Origin: Flavobacteriales bacterium
GTDB lineage: Bacteria > Bacteroidota > Bacteroidia > CAIKAF01
Length of the DNA: 64,000 nucleotides
Assembly: GCA_022402535.1 (NCBI GenBank)
Contig: JAKRSD010000020.1
Span: 62,001 to 126,000 of the forward strand
Reading direction: 5' to 3'
In this document: piece after piece, positions 49,992 to 62,400 of the stretch
How the letters are laid out: the number at the start of each line of letters is the position of its first letter
Position numbering within the stretch: the first letter of the stretch is position 1
Notes under the pieces: model-generated
What the model saw: only the letters and a program-made list of their open reading frames with translations
What the model was told of the DNA's origin: nothing
Databases searched by the model: none
Translations under genes and position numbers: made by a program

Positions 49992-52379
49992 ATGATGGGA
50001 AAAAAAATTTTCTTTTCCGTATTGCAGGTCATGATGATGGGCGCTGCCGCTTATGCACAAGTTTCCCTATCGGGAAAAATTACCCATGCCCAAACGGGCG
50101 AACCGCTCACAGGAGCCAATATCACACTGCAAAACGGCTTGCGAGGTACCGCATCACGTATGGATGGCACCTACGAACTGCAAAACCTGAAAGAAGGAAA
50201 AACGGTACTGCGGATTACGTTTTTAGGATTTAAACCCGTTTTCGACACCCTGATGCTGAATAAGGGAAAAAATCAGCGCGACTATGTGTTAACACCCGTG
50301 GAATCACAATTGGCCCCGCTGGAAGTAATTGCCTTACGGGCCGGAGAAACCGATCCGTTTTTGCCCACCAACTTATCTGAAGAAGATATCCGAAAACAAA
50401 ATTTCGGGAAAGACCTGCCCATTTTACTGGACCAGACGGCATCTACCGTAACTTTTTCCGACGCGGGTAATGGTGTTGGATACACAGGACTACGGATTCG
50501 AGGAGCCGATATCACCCGCATCAATGTTACGCTGGACGGAATTCCGGTAAACGATCCGGAAAGTCAGGCCGTATTTTGGGTAAACACACCCGACCTGGCC
50601 TCATCCGTGCAGGATATTCAAATACAACGGGGAGCAGGAGCTTCCACTAATGGAGCAGGTAACTTTGGGGCTTCGGTAAACCTGAGTACGAACCGGTTTA
50701 ATCCGAAACCGTATGTGGATATGGCCGCTTCCTACGGCTCATTCAATACCCTAAAAACTACGCTGAATGCCGGTTCGGGGCTTATCGGTAAAAAATTCAC
50801 TTTCGATGCCCGGGCCTCACGGATTGTTTCGGACGGCTATATTGACAGGGCAAAAAGCAACCTGCAATCCTTTTTTGTTTCGGGAGCATATTGGGGCAAA
50901 AAAACCACAATCCGGTTCAATGCCTTTACCGGAAAAGAAAAAACCTACCAAAGCTGGAACGGTTTGCCAGAATACCTTCTCGAAGAAAACCGCACATTCA
51001 ACATTTCGGGAACCGAAAAACCGGGTGAACCCTATGCCAATGAAACCGATAACTACCGACAGGATTATTACCGGGCATTTATCACCCATGAATTTAATGA
51101 TTCATGGTCGGTTAACGGTGCGGTATTTCTTACCCGCGGCAAAGGCTACTACGAAAACTACCGTGCGGATGACCGGCTTTCGCGATATGGACTGGAGCCT
51201 GTAATTATAGGAAACGACACCCTGACCCGAAGCGATATGGTCCGACAGCTTTGGTTAGATAATTATTTTTATGGCACCACACTGGCAGCTCAATATAACG
51301 GCAAAAAAATAAAAATCACACTCGGTGGTGCTTACACTTCTTATGATGCCCGGCATTACGGAAAAATTGTCTGGGCACAGGTGGGACTTCCCGTTCCGGA
51401 ACATACTTTTTACAATCTGAGCGCTTTTAAAAACGACGGAAACCTATATGCCAAAATAAACTGGGAAGTGGCTAATAACCTGCATCTTTACGGTGATATC
51501 CAATACCGTTATGTAGATTATAAACTGAATGGTTTTCGCAACAGTCCTGAATTATTCAAACGAGAAACTTTTCATTTCATCAATCCGAAAGCCGGTTTAA
51601 CCTATCTGATAAACGGAAAAGACAAAGTGTTTGCTTCGGCGGCGGTGGCTAATAAAGAGCCTAACCGCGATGATTTTGAAGTGGCAGGCGCAACACCCGT
51701 TCATGAAACCTTATATGACGTGGAGGCGGGTTATGCACGCAAAACAAAGCGCTACTCGATAGAAGCCAATGCCTTTTTTATGTACTACAGAAACCAGCTG
51801 ATATTAACCGGCAAAATCAATGATGTGGGCGCCTATACAAGAACGAATGTACCCGTGAGTTACCGCTCCGGAATTGAACTGCAGGGTGCGGTAAAGTTTT
51901 TAAAAATGGTTACCCTTCAGGCTAATATTGCCCTCAGCACCAACAAAATCAAGTCATTTACTGAGTTTATAGATAACTATGATACTTTCGAACAAGAAAG
52001 CATTGAGCATAAAAACACGGACATTGCCTTCTCGCCGAATTTGATTGCGGGAGCCACTTTATCCGTAAATCCTGTTCAGGGGTTACACATGGATCTGATT
52101 ACAAAATTTGTGGGGCGGCAGTACATGGATAATACCCAAAACAAAGCACGCAGCCTCAACCCTTTCAGCGTTACGGATGTCAAAATCCGATACGAAATTG
52201 CGTTAAAACCGTTAAAAAATTTGGGAATCTTCGTAAACCTGCATAACATTGCCAACGCAAAATATGCACCCAATGGATATACCTTCAGTTATATATATGA
52301 AGGTGAACCGATAACTGAAAACTTTTACTTTCCTCAGGCCAGATTTCACTGGTCCACAGGAATACAGATTTCGTTCTGA
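49992..52379 (+). CDS. TonB-dependent receptor, probable thiamine-compound transporter
   Basis: A 795-aa outer-membrane beta-barrel. After the signal (to AYAQ) comes a carboxypeptidase-regulatory-like domain (VSLSGKITHAQTGEPLTGAN), then the plug (GLRIRGADITRINVTLDG, QIQRGAGASTNGAGNFGASV) and a 22-strand-type barrel ending in an aromatic residue (IQISF). The TPP riboswitch upstream is the strongest evidence that it imports thiamine or a thiamine precursor; similar riboswitch-linked receptors are known in Bacteroidota. No thiamine biosynthesis genes are adjacent. The start has ATGATG; either may be used. Confidence 0.9.
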   Translation: MMGKKIFFSVLQVMMMGAAAYAQVSLSGKITHAQTGEPLTGANITLQNGLRGTASRMDGTYELQNLKEGKTVLRITFLGFKPVFDTLMLNKGKNQRDYVLTPVESQLAPLEVIALRAGETDPFLPTNLSEEDIRKQNFGKDLPILLDQTASTVTFSDAGNGVGYTGLRIRGADITRINVTLDGIPVNDPESQAVFWVNTPDLASSVQDIQIQRGAGASTNGAGNFGASVNLSTNRFNPKPYVDMAASYGSFNTLKTTLNAGSGLIGKKFTFDARASRIVSDGYIDRAKSNLQSFFVSGAYWGKKTTIRFNAFTGKEKTYQSWNGLPEYLLEENRTFNISGTEKPGEPYANETDNYRQDYYRAFITHEFNDSWSVNGAVFLTRGKGYYENYRADDRLSRYGLEPVIIGNDTLTRSDMVRQLWLDNYFYGTTLAAQYNGKKIKITLGGAYTSYDARHYGKIVWAQVGLPVPEHTFYNLSAFKNDGNLYAKINWEVANNLHLYGDIQYRYVDYKLNGFRNSPELFKRETFHFINPKAGLTYLINGKDKVFASAAVANKEPNRDDFEVAGATPVHETLYDVEAGYARKTKRYSIEANAFFMYYRNQLILTGKINDVGAYTRTNVPVSYRSGIELQGAVKFLKMVTLQANIALSTNKIKSFTEFIDNYDTFEQESIEHKNTDIAFSPNLIAGATLSVNPVQGLHMDLITKFVGRQYMDNTQNKARSLNPFSVTDVKIRYEIALKPLKNLGIFVNLHNIANAKYAPNGYTFSYIYEGEPITENFYFPQARFHWSTGIQISF

Positions 52380-52415
52380 TATAGCATTTGATGATGTACA
52401 AGGGGGATGAGGGAC

Positions 52416-52450
52416 GCACCCGGGTTTAGCTTTTCGTTATTCCCGGGTGC
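52416..52450. terminator. GC-rich hairpin between two convergent genes
   Basis: Perfect 9-bp stem GCACCCGGG / CCCGGGTGC with a 17-nt loop, between the TonB receptor end and the LRR gene end. No strong T-run follows on either strand, so termination is possible but not certain. Confidence 0.4.
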
Positions 52451-52503
52451 AAATTCCCTTAGGAAAACAAAAACAGGCTAATCCAAAAAAAGTTTAGAAT
52501 ACG

Positions 52504-53109
52504 TTAATTAGGTCCGCAGTTACAATCGTGCGAAAAATGAATGGTAACGCCTGGAAGCATTTCTTTCAATATCCATTTTGTGGCATCCGTGAACATAATT
52601 ACTCTCAGATCAATTTCTTTCAGGTTGGGTACTTTTTTCAGGGAAGACGGAAGTCCTGAAAGATTATTTTCCCAAAGACTAAGTACTTCCAGACTTTCAC
52701 ACTCTCCGATGCTTTCGGGCAACTGATACAAATCGTTGCGGCTGGCATCTAACATTTCAAGATTTTTCAACTCCCCGATTTCCGAAGGTAATTCGGTCAA
52801 TTTATTTTTAGAAACATTCAGTACCCGTAATTTTTTCAATGTTTTAATCTCAGGAGGAATCCGTTTAAGTTGGTTTTTACTTAAATCAAGTTCTTCCAGA
52901 TTCACCAGTTCAAAAACCTCCGGAGGGATTTCTTTGAGTTTACTTTTAGATAACCACAACCGCTTGATTGCTTTTGGCGTTTTCAGGGCTTCTTTTAAAT
53001 CGGTATATACAGGCACATCCTGAAACATATCCTCTTTCTGTCCCAATACAGAAGTAGAGAGGAGGAACATAAAAAACAGGGGGAGTAATTTATTGATCAA
53101 GTTCTTCAA
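52504..53109 (-). CDS. Secreted leucine-rich-repeat protein
   Basis: A 201-aa protein with signal peptide ending at VLGQ and about five leucine-rich repeats (for example LEELDLSKNQLKRIPPEI and LRVLNVSKNKLTELPSEI), a solenoid used for protein binding. It ends with a Cys-containing tail (DCNCGPN). Its start overlaps the ribF stop by 20 bp on the same strand, so they are cotranscribed. Confidence 0.82.
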   Translation of the reverse strand: MKNLINKLLPLFFMFLLSTSVLGQKEDMFQDVPVYTDLKEALKTPKAIKRLWLSKSKLKEIPPEVFELVNLEELDLSKNQLKRIPPEIKTLKKLRVLNVSKNKLTELPSEIGELKNLEMLDASRNDLYQLPESIGECESLEVLSLWENNLSGLPSSLKKVPNLKEIDLRVIMFTDATKWILKEMLPGVTIHFSHDCNCGPN

Positions 53110-54028
53110 ATATTTTTTCTGAATGCAATTTATCTAATTTCATCTGTTCTGTCAATTCCTGCAAACTCTCAAAACGACTTTCGTCTCTCAGTTTTTTAAT
53201 AAACTGAAGCGAAATTTTCTGTCCATAGAGATTTTGGTCCCAGTCAAAAATATTTACCTCTATGCGCCGGTCCATTTTATCCAACGTCCTTCTGGGACCT
53301 GTGTGCAGCATTCCATTTTTGGTTTCTCCGTTGATTATCACCCGCACAGCATAAATGCCATCGGCAGGCACCAGCTTTAACGGATCATCGGGGAAAATAT
53401 TGGCCGTAGGAAAACCCAATGTTCTGCCGAGTTTGTCACCTTCTATTACGGTTCCTTGTAACGAGTACGTATATCCCAAAATGTCCTTGGCATATTCCAC
53501 ATTACCGCTGAGCAGCGCCTGACGGATTTTAGATGAACTTACGGCCACTCCTTCAATTTCCAGGGCGGGAATTTCTTCTACTTCAAAACCAAAACCGGGA
53601 GCCATTTCTTTCAACTCTTTAAAGCTTCCGCCTCTGCCCTTTCCGAATCGGTGATCGTAGCCGATAACCAACTTTTTAACTCCGATTTTTTCAACCAAAA
53701 TTTCACGGATGTATTCTTCGGCCGTTATTTGAGAAAATGCCAGAGTAAAAGGAATGACGACAAGATGTTTGAGCCCGGTTTGTGCCAAAAGCTCTTCTTT
53801 TTCTTCCTGAGAATTCAGCAGTTTCAAGTCGGCAGAATCGGGGTGGATAACCGTTCGGGGATGGGGATAAAACGTAATGAGCACAGACTGTCCTTCAATT
53901 TCCTGGGCCGATTTATTCAACCGTTCCAAAATAATTTTGTGCCCCGGATGTACCCCGTCAAAAGTGCCTGTGGTAACCACAGCACCCGGAATGTGGGGTA
54001 TATCAGCAATACTTCTGTAAATTTTCAT
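53090..54028 (-). CDS. ribF: Bifunctional riboflavin kinase / FAD synthetase
   Basis: A 312-aa enzyme making FMN then FAD. N-terminal nucleotidyltransferase: TTGTFDGVHPGHKIIL and KLVIGYDHRFGKGR. C-terminal kinase: GKLGRTLGFPTANIFPDDPL and GMLHTGPR. I start at MKIYRSIADIPH because it gives the known N-terminus. A -7 box (TACCTTTG, minus strand at 54044-54037) lies 8 bases upstream of this start. Confidence 0.95.
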   Translation of the reverse strand: MKIYRSIADIPHIPGAVVTTGTFDGVHPGHKIILERLNKSAQEIEGQSVLITFYPHPRTVIHPDSADLKLLNSQEEKEELLAQTGLKHLVVIPFTLAFSQITAEEYIREILVEKIGVKKLVIGYDHRFGKGRGGSFKELKEMAPGFGFEVEEIPALEIEGVAVSSSKIRQALLSGNVEYAKDILGYTYSLQGTVIEGDKLGRTLGFPTANIFPDDPLKLVPADGIYAVRVIINGETKNGMLHTGPRRTLDKMDRRIEVNIFDWDQNLYGQKISLQFIKKLRDESRFESLQELTEQMKLDKLHSEKIFEELDQ

Positions 54029-54036
54029 TACGGGTG

Positions 54037-54044
54037 CAAAGGTA
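54037..54044 (-). promoter_or_regulatory. -7 box TACCTTTG just before ribF
   Basis: A TAnnTTTG match on the minus strand, 8 bases before the ribF ATG at 54028, again implying a very short leader. Similar spacing occurs at lipB and the LEA2-like gene. Confidence 0.4.
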
Positions 54045-54169
54045 GGAAACATAAGCCAACACAAAAATGGATTGCGGGAATTTGGTTTCTGACAAACTGA
54101 TTGCATCCCGCAAGTCTCCCTGATTTCAAAAAAAATACAGCAATTGATTTTTATTTAAAAATATGGTGA

Positions 54170-55741
<1,572 letters not shown>

Positions 55742-55758
55742 TCGTTAATTTGAAAGAA

Positions 55759-56004
55759 ATGCAGGTAGAAATAATCACACCCGATACAGTACTTTTCAGT
55801 GGAGAAGCCAAACTGGTTCAATTACCGGGTACTGACGGTTCATTCGAAATTTTAAATCAGCACGCACCCATTATTGCCACTTTAGGAAAAGGAAAAATCA
55901 AAGTGGTTAACAACAGCGGCGAAACAAGCCTGATTGAAATTGTAAGCGGAGTGGTTGAAATGAGCGATAATAAAGCAAATATTCTGGCCGAACAGCCTAA
56001 ATAG
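55759..56004 (+). CDS. atpC: F-type ATP synthase subunit epsilon
   Basis: An 81-aa subunit consisting of the N-terminal beta-sandwich only (MQVEIITPDTVLFSGEAKLV, PGTDGSFEILNQHAPI), without the C-terminal inhibitory helices of longer epsilon subunits. This short form is typical for the phylum. I use the ATG at 55759; a TTG 9 bp upstream is also in frame. It follows atpD by 17 bp and is followed by a terminator. Confidence 0.92.
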   Translation: MQVEIITPDTVLFSGEAKLVQLPGTDGSFEILNQHAPIIATLGKGKIKVVNNSGETSLIEIVSGVVEMSDNKANILAEQPK

Positions 56005-56024
56005 ACAATACGTTTTAATTTTAT

Positions 56025-56056
56025 AACCTGTGCTTTTTAAGTACAGGTTTTTTTTT
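56025..56056 (+). terminator. Rho-independent terminator after atpC
   Basis: Stem AACCTGT / ACAGGTT with a loop containing TTTTTAA, followed by a nine-base T-run. Confidence 0.8.
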
Positions 56057-56122
56057 GTATAGAATTATACGTATTTGTGTTTAATTGAAAATTGGAGTAT
56101 TTTCAATCTTATTAAGCATAAA

Positions 56123-56148
56123 AAAAGGGAAGCATATGCTTCCCTTTT
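56123..56148 (-). terminator. Terminator of the OmpA-type gene
   Basis: A perfect 26-bp palindrome (left half AAAAGGGAAGCAT) just after the stop of the minus-strand OmpA gene. In that orientation it is followed by a T-run, so it should terminate the surface operon; it lies close to the atpC terminator. Confidence 0.75.
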
Positions 56149-56171
56149 AAGTTATAGAATTTACGTTGTAC

Positions 56172-58454
56172 TTAATTTGATTTCAGAATTCTAACTTCTG
56201 TTCGTCGATTCTGCTGATGTTCTTCTTCAGAACAAGGAACACCATTTGAACAATTATTTACATGTTTGGTTTCACCGTAACCTTTTGCAACGAGACGGGA
56301 CGAAGGAATACCTTTCACTTTAACAAGATAATCTACACAACTTTGAGCTCTTCTTTGTGAGAGGGCCATGTTATAACTATCAGTTCCACGGCTATCAGTG
56401 TGTGAACTCAGCTCAATACGAACTGTGGGATTCATCATGAGAAAACGATAAGCTTTATCTAAATCCACAATACTCTTCGGACGTAAAGTAGCTTTATCAA
56501 AGTCATAATAAATATCTTCCAACACAAAAGAACTTCCCTCTTCCATTTTCTCAAGACATACTTCCTTAGTTATTTTTAAATCTGGTTCAGAACCTTTAAT
56601 AACGTAATAAACACGTTTTACAGAAGGCAAATAACTTTGCCCTACCATAGCGTTTTCCAAATCAGAGTGAATTAAAGCAAATCCTTTTGCAGTAGGGATT
56701 TCGTTTCCGGGTTGGAATATTTCAATTTCACCGTTAGCATTAGTTGTAACCGTTTTTTCAAAGTCATCTTCAAGTCCTTTTAGCGTAAAAGTCATATTGG
56801 CAAGAGGCTTTTTATCATAGCAATCTAATACACGAAGTACAAAAAGTCCATCGCCTTTTTTGCGTTTTTCTCCTCCCGGATTTAAAAATAATTCTGCTGT
56901 TAGTGTTTTAGATTCTTTTACGCCCTTTGTTGTTACATCTTCAGGTTTTTCAAGTTTATAATTCTCAGCTCCGGCTGTAATCACATAATCACATTCCGTG
57001 TTAAGCGGTACATAAAATTTACCGGATGAGTCCGTTTTTACCATCATAGAATCCCCAATCGTAAGATTCTTTACAACTACATCGGCATTTTCAATAGTAG
57101 TTTTGTCTCCATTATTTTTAACCGTACCTTCAAGGTTCAAAATAATTCTGTTCATGTTAACCGAATAAATTCTATCTACATAATCACTTCTATCTGAAGA
57201 CATGTAAGCAAGTTTGCCGTCTTGTGTAATTAAGGCAAAATCATCGAACTGCGTATTTACCGGATAACCCAAGTTGAAAGGGGTTATGAAATTTCCGCCG
57301 GCATTGCGGCTTTCAAAAATGTCTAAACCACCGAGCCCCACATGACCTTTAGATGCGAAGTATAATGTATTGTCTTTATCCACAAATGGAAACATTTCAT
57401 CAGATGGGGTATTAACTACTTTGCCTAAATTTACGGGGACACCCCATCCTCCGGCTACTTTTTCGCTTTTCCAGATATCCACACCCCCTTCGCCACCTGG
57501 CATATCCGAAGCAAAATAGAGCGTTTTTTCATCTGAAGATAAAGCGGCATGACCAATAGAATAGGTGTTACTGTTATACTGGAAAGGCTGGGGAACACCC
57601 CATTTATTGTCTTGCCCCTTTTCAGCGATATACAAATTTAACATCACCTTATCATCTTTTCCAGCTGTTCTATCTTTTTCAGTTCTGTTACGGGTTATAT
57701 AAGCAGTTTTAAAATCTTTTGAAAAAAATACTGGTCCATCATGGGGTTTTGTTTTGAATCCTCTCTTTTGAAGTTTACCTCGCTTAGAGAAATCATCCCC
57801 TTCTTTTTGTGAATAATAAACATTTAAAAAACCAGTGTTATCCCAGCCATATTTACCACCAAGTGTTGAGCCTTTTCGTGAAGATGCATAAGCAATCCCT
57901 TCCTGATAAAATGCAGGTCCAAAATCGCCCAAGTTTTTATTTAGTGACAACTTTTTCAATTTATAATTAGAACTATCTGCTTTAAGCTTTCTGTAGTAAT
58001 TACTCTGCACAACATAAGATTGAATAACCTTGTCTTCTACATTCAGGCCTTTGAGCATATCTAAGTATTTTGCAGATTCTTCATAACGCCCTAAATACCT
58101 TAATGACTCAAAATACATGAATAAGTCTTCTTTGGATGCTGCTCCTTTTTCAGCCAAAAATCCATACCAACGTGCAGATTCTTTATAATTTCTGGTATAG
58201 AAATAAGATTCACCTGCACGGCGTATCACTTCCCAGTCAGTCGCTTTTCCTTTTTTATTACGACGCTCATTCTTCTTTGCCAGTTCGCCATACATTGGTG
58301 CCGCAACTGAGAAATTCAAATATCCGTAATTTTGGTCGGCTAAATCTTTTTTGGCAGAAGACTGTCCAAACAGACTTGGGAATGTAAAGGCTGCAAGCAA
58401 AAAGATAACAATAGTTCGAGTTGCTTCAGCGGTTATATGTTTAAGTCTTTTCAT
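56172..58454 (-). CDS. OmpA family protein with PD40 repeats (PorE-like)
   Basis: A 760-aa envelope protein. After a signal peptide (ending LFGQ) there are TPR-like helices (about 40-160), a WD40-like PD40 beta-propeller with repeats such as AALSSDEKTLYFASDMPGG and DIWKSEKVAGGW (about 200-430), a carboxypeptidase-regulatory-like domain with NADVVVKNLTIGD (about 440-530) and another beta domain, then an OmpA peptidoglycan-binding domain (IYYDFDKATLRPKS, LSSHTDSRGTDSYNMALSQR). It is downstream of the PorP/SprF gene in one operon. Similar proteins (PorE, and OmpA-PD40 partners) link the type IX machinery to the cell wall. Confidence 0.88.
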   Translation of the reverse strand: MKRLKHITAEATRTIVIFLLAAFTFPSLFGQSSAKKDLADQNYGYLNFSVAAPMYGELAKKNERRNKKGKATDWEVIRRAGESYFYTRNYKESARWYGFLAEKGAASKEDLFMYFESLRYLGRYEESAKYLDMLKGLNVEDKVIQSYVVQSNYYRKLKADSSNYKLKKLSLNKNLGDFGPAFYQEGIAYASSRKGSTLGGKYGWDNTGFLNVYYSQKEGDDFSKRGKLQKRGFKTKPHDGPVFFSKDFKTAYITRNRTEKDRTAGKDDKVMLNLYIAEKGQDNKWGVPQPFQYNSNTYSIGHAALSSDEKTLYFASDMPGGEGGVDIWKSEKVAGGWGVPVNLGKVVNTPSDEMFPFVDKDNTLYFASKGHVGLGGLDIFESRNAGGNFITPFNLGYPVNTQFDDFALITQDGKLAYMSSDRSDYVDRIYSVNMNRIILNLEGTVKNNGDKTTIENADVVVKNLTIGDSMMVKTDSSGKFYVPLNTECDYVITAGAENYKLEKPEDVTTKGVKESKTLTAELFLNPGGEKRKKGDGLFVLRVLDCYDKKPLANMTFTLKGLEDDFEKTVTTNANGEIEIFQPGNEIPTAKGFALIHSDLENAMVGQSYLPSVKRVYYVIKGSEPDLKITKEVCLEKMEEGSSFVLEDIYYDFDKATLRPKSIVDLDKAYRFLMMNPTVRIELSSHTDSRGTDSYNMALSQRRAQSCVDYLVKVKGIPSSRLVAKGYGETKHVNNCSNGVPCSEEEHQQNRRTEVRILKSN

Positions 58455-58460
58455 GTTTTC

Positions 58461-59405
58461 TTAAAAATAACGGGGTGATAAAAAGGGTTTCTTTTTCGTT
58501 TTAAGGTCAAAACTCAGCATAACTTCGTGTGTTCCACGCTGATTTGTACGGAAAGCATTTAAACCATTTACTGGGAAATCAAAAGCATATCCAAATGTAA
58601 CCGTCTCTTTAATCTGAACGGCTACGTTTACCCCGGCACTTTCATGAAAGCGATATGATGGTCCGATCCAGAGTGTATTTAGAATTAAAAAGTTCGCATT
58701 GATGTCAAAAGTAAGTGGTGCATTCTCTGAAATCTTAACCAAAGCACTAGGTTTAAAATCAACGATACTGTTAAGCTTAAACACATAACCTCCCGTTACA
58801 TAAAAGTGACGGCGCTGAAGGGCTTCTCCGATATTCACGCCATCGCCCAATCTGTTTCTGAGAAGACGGGGTACCGAAACACCGGCATAAAAACGTTCTC
58901 CGTAATAGTACAACCCTGCTCCGAAATTCGGACGAACCTTGCTGGCATAATAATTATATACAGGGTCACCGGGATCTAAAGGATTTGTTTTGTTAAAATC
59001 ATACACCTGCCAATCGGCCCCGGCACTCATACCAAAGGCCAGTCGATCACCCTTACGGTTCAGTTTTAATCCGTAAGAAATATCTGCAAAGGCACTTGTG
59101 CGGTTTCTGGCACCAATGGCATCATTACTGATGTGGAAACCAAGTCCCAGACTTTGATTTAACAAAGGAGCATCAAAAGACAAAAACTGGCTCATCGGTG
59201 CGCCATCTATTCCCACCCATTGAAAACGGGCAATAGCGACTCCGTGAATGCTTCCTCTGCTCCCTGCATAAGCCGGGTTAAAAAGCAAAGGATTAAACAT
59301 ATAAAGCGATGACTGCTCTTCCGTCTGGGCCTTAACTGCCCGAGGTATAAAACAGAGACCCGAAATGAGGAGGGTCATAAGTGCGGTGAAAAAACGATTT
59401 CTCAT
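58461..59405 (-). CDS. PorP/SprF family type IX secretion membrane protein
   Basis: A 314-aa outer-membrane beta-barrel with signal peptide to VKAQ and the diagnostic SLYMFNPLLFNPAYAGSRG followed by repeated amphipathic strands. SprF-type proteins help secrete specific T9SS substrates that have a type B C-terminal domain. It follows the giant adhesin, whose CTD is type B, and is followed 6 bp later by the OmpA protein, so the three probably work together. Confidence 0.92.
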   Translation of the reverse strand: MRNRFFTALMTLLISGLCFIPRAVKAQTEEQSSLYMFNPLLFNPAYAGSRGSIHGVAIARFQWVGIDGAPMSQFLSFDAPLLNQSLGLGFHISNDAIGARNRTSAFADISYGLKLNRKGDRLAFGMSAGADWQVYDFNKTNPLDPGDPVYNYYASKVRPNFGAGLYYYGERFYAGVSVPRLLRNRLGDGVNIGEALQRRHFYVTGGYVFKLNSIVDFKPSALVKISENAPLTFDINANFLILNTLWIGPSYRFHESAGVNVAVQIKETVTFGYAFDFPVNGLNAFRTNQRGTHEVMLSFDLKTKKKPFLSPRYF

Positions 59406-59424
59406 ATTTTTTTGTTTTTAAGGT

Positions 59425-59445
59425 CCGGGAGGACTAGCCTCCCGG
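59425..59445 (-). other. Intercistronic hairpin between adhesin and SprF-like gene
   Basis: A perfect 8-bp GC-rich stem CCGGGAGG / CCTCCCGG with a 5-nt loop. No T-run follows on the minus strand, so rather than a full stop it could be an attenuator or mRNA-end stabiliser that lowers SprF expression relative to the adhesin. Confidence 0.5.
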
Positions 59446-59474
59446 TTCCTGTTTCGTTTTATTCTTTTCTAAGG

Positions 59475-62400
59475 TTAGTATTGTAATTCTAAGTATCCTG
59501 AAACTACTTTATTCTTTTCGAGTTCAATGACATAGAAGTAGGTACCTGCGGGTAGGCGACCATTGCCTATTGTCGCCATACCTTCTGAGTAACCTTCCCA
59601 GTTATCCTGATATGGTGAAGCTTTAAATACCAGATTACCCCAGCGGTTAAATATCTCCACTTTGTGGTTAGGATATTTATCAAGACCCGGTACAACCCAT
59701 TTGTCATTGAATCCGTCACCGTTCGGCGTAACCAGATTCGGCACATCTCCAAATACACAGTCTATGATAACCGACACGGTATCTATACAACCATTAGCGT
59801 CAGTAACGGTAAGTGTGTACGTTCCATCTCCTACGGCATTCAGATTTGCTGAGGTTTGACCATTTGACCAATTGAAGTTATATGGTTCGGTGCCTCCGGT
59901 AACAAAAATCTGTGCAAAACCATTATCATATCCGCAGGTGCCATTGTTAACTAAATCTACCGTAATGGCAAGAATTTCAGGCTCGGTAATGGTTATAGTA
60001 GCTGAAGCTGTACAACCTAATGCATCGGTTACGGTTACCGGATAAGTACCGGGTGCAAGACCTGTCAGTAATGAATCGGTACCAAACGTACCCCAGTCGA
60101 AGCTGAACGGACCAACCGCATCATTCACTATCACCGTTGCGGTTCCGTCACTTGCACCGTTACAGCTTACATTACTAAATACTGGGGTAAGTACAGGTGT
60201 GGAAACCGTTACATTGAAACTACATACGGTAACATTACCTGCAGCGTCGGTTGCTGTGTAGGTAACCGTTGTGGTTCCGGTTGGGAAGCTACTGCCCGGT
60301 GTATGACTGGCAATGAATGTAACAATACCACAGTTATCAGAAGGCACTGGCTCTGTCCAACTAACGTTAGACGAACAACTGTTGATATCTGATGGACAAC
60401 CAGTAATCACAGGAGCTTCAGTATCGTTTACAGTAATCACAAACGAGCATGTTGCAAAGTTTCCAGCAGCATCTGTTGCTGTGTAGGTTACGGTTGTTGT
60501 TCCTACTGTAAATTCTTCACCGGATGTGTGGGTTGAAGTAATTACTAAACCTTGACCACAATTATCAGTAAAGGTAGGTGGAGTCCAAGTTACAGGAGCA
60601 GAACAAATTCCTGGTAATGAAACTTCTGTAATATCAGAAGGACAATCCGTTACTGCAGGTGCCTCATCGTCTACAACCGTTACTGTAAAGCTATAAGTTG
60701 TTATTAAGCCAGCCTGATCAACAGCCGTGTAAGTTACTGTAGTTGTTCCAACAGGGAATGTACTTCCCGAAGCAAAGTCAGATGTAAAGCTTACAATAGA
60801 ACAGTTATCTGTTGCCTGAGGAGCAACCCAGTTTACAACGGCAGAGCAGTTTCCAATGTTATTGCTCTGAATAATATTGGCTGGACCATTCACAATTACA
60901 GGAGCTTCTACATCATTTACGATAACCGTAAATGTACAGTTGGTAGTGTTTCCTGCTAAGTCTGTAGCAGTGTATATTACATCTGTTGAACCCACAGGGA
61001 AGAAGCTACCGGGCGCAATGTTAGAGGTAAGCGTTGTACCTGGACAATTATCAAATGCCGTAGGTAATACCCAGTTGTATGATGTTCCACACAGTCCAGG
61101 AGAACTATTCAATGTAACATTGATTGGACAAGATGAAATAGTAGGTATCTGAGTATCTATAACCGTTATATTAAATGAACAAGCAGCAACGTTTCCTGAA
61201 GGATCGGTTACAGTATATGTTACTGTTGTTGTTCCAACCGGGAAGGTAGTACCTGGAAGATGACTGATCTGGATATTCAGCAAATCCTGACAATTGTCTG
61301 TGATAGTAGGATTAGCCCACAATACTGGAGCGCCGCAGGTATTAAATGCTGCATTCACCGTAATATCTGAAGGACAGTTTGTAATTGTAGGAATCTCAGT
61401 ATCAATTACCGTAATATTGAATGAACAAATCGTCACATTTCCGGCGGCATCTGTAGCAGTGTATGTAACAACAGTTGTACCTGCTGTAAAGAAATCACCT
61501 GGGTTATGGCTTGAAACAACTGTTAAGCCGGACTGACCCTGACAATTATCTGTAAATACAGGAGGAGTCCAGGTAACGTTGTTGCCACAAAGTCCTGGTG
61601 TGTTGTTCAACGTAATGTCTGATGGACAACCTACCAATACGGGCACTTCGGTATCATTAACCGTTACGTTAAATGTACATGTACTTACATTTCCATAGAT
61701 ATCAGTGGCTGTGTAAGTAACCGTAGTTGTTCCAACCGGGAAGATAGTACCCGGTGTGTGAGTTGATGTAAATGATGCAAGACCACAATTATCAGAAGCT
61801 GAAGGAACTGTCCAACTAACAAGGGCTTCACAAACACCCGGGTCATTGGATACAACAATATTTGTAGGACATCCAGAAATTACAGGAGCCTGTGTATCCG
61901 TTACTGTCACGGTAAAGCTACAGGTTACAGTATTATTTGAAGCATCTGTTGCTGTATATGTTACCGTTGTGGTACCCACAGGGAAGAAGTCCCCACTATT
62001 GTGGGTTGAAGTTAAAGATACACCAGGACAATTATCCAGCGCAGAAGGTAAAGTCCAAGTAACGTTAGCTCCACAAACACCATTGCTTGTATTGATATTA
62101 ATGTTCTGTGGACAAGAGACAATTTGTGGTGTCTGTGTATCATTAACTGTTACGTTAAATGTACAAATTGCCGTATTCCCTGCTGGATCAACTGCTGTAT
62201 AGGTTACGGTAGTTGTTCCTATTGGGAATGTTGTTCCAGGCAAGTGGCTTGCGGTAACTATCAAGAAACCCTGACAATTATCAGCAAATACAGGAGCAGG
62301 CCATGAAACTGAGGCGCCACATGTATTAAAGTTATTGCTTACTATAATGTCTGACGGACATGAAACCGTGGTTGGAAGTTCAGAATCATTTACAGTTACT

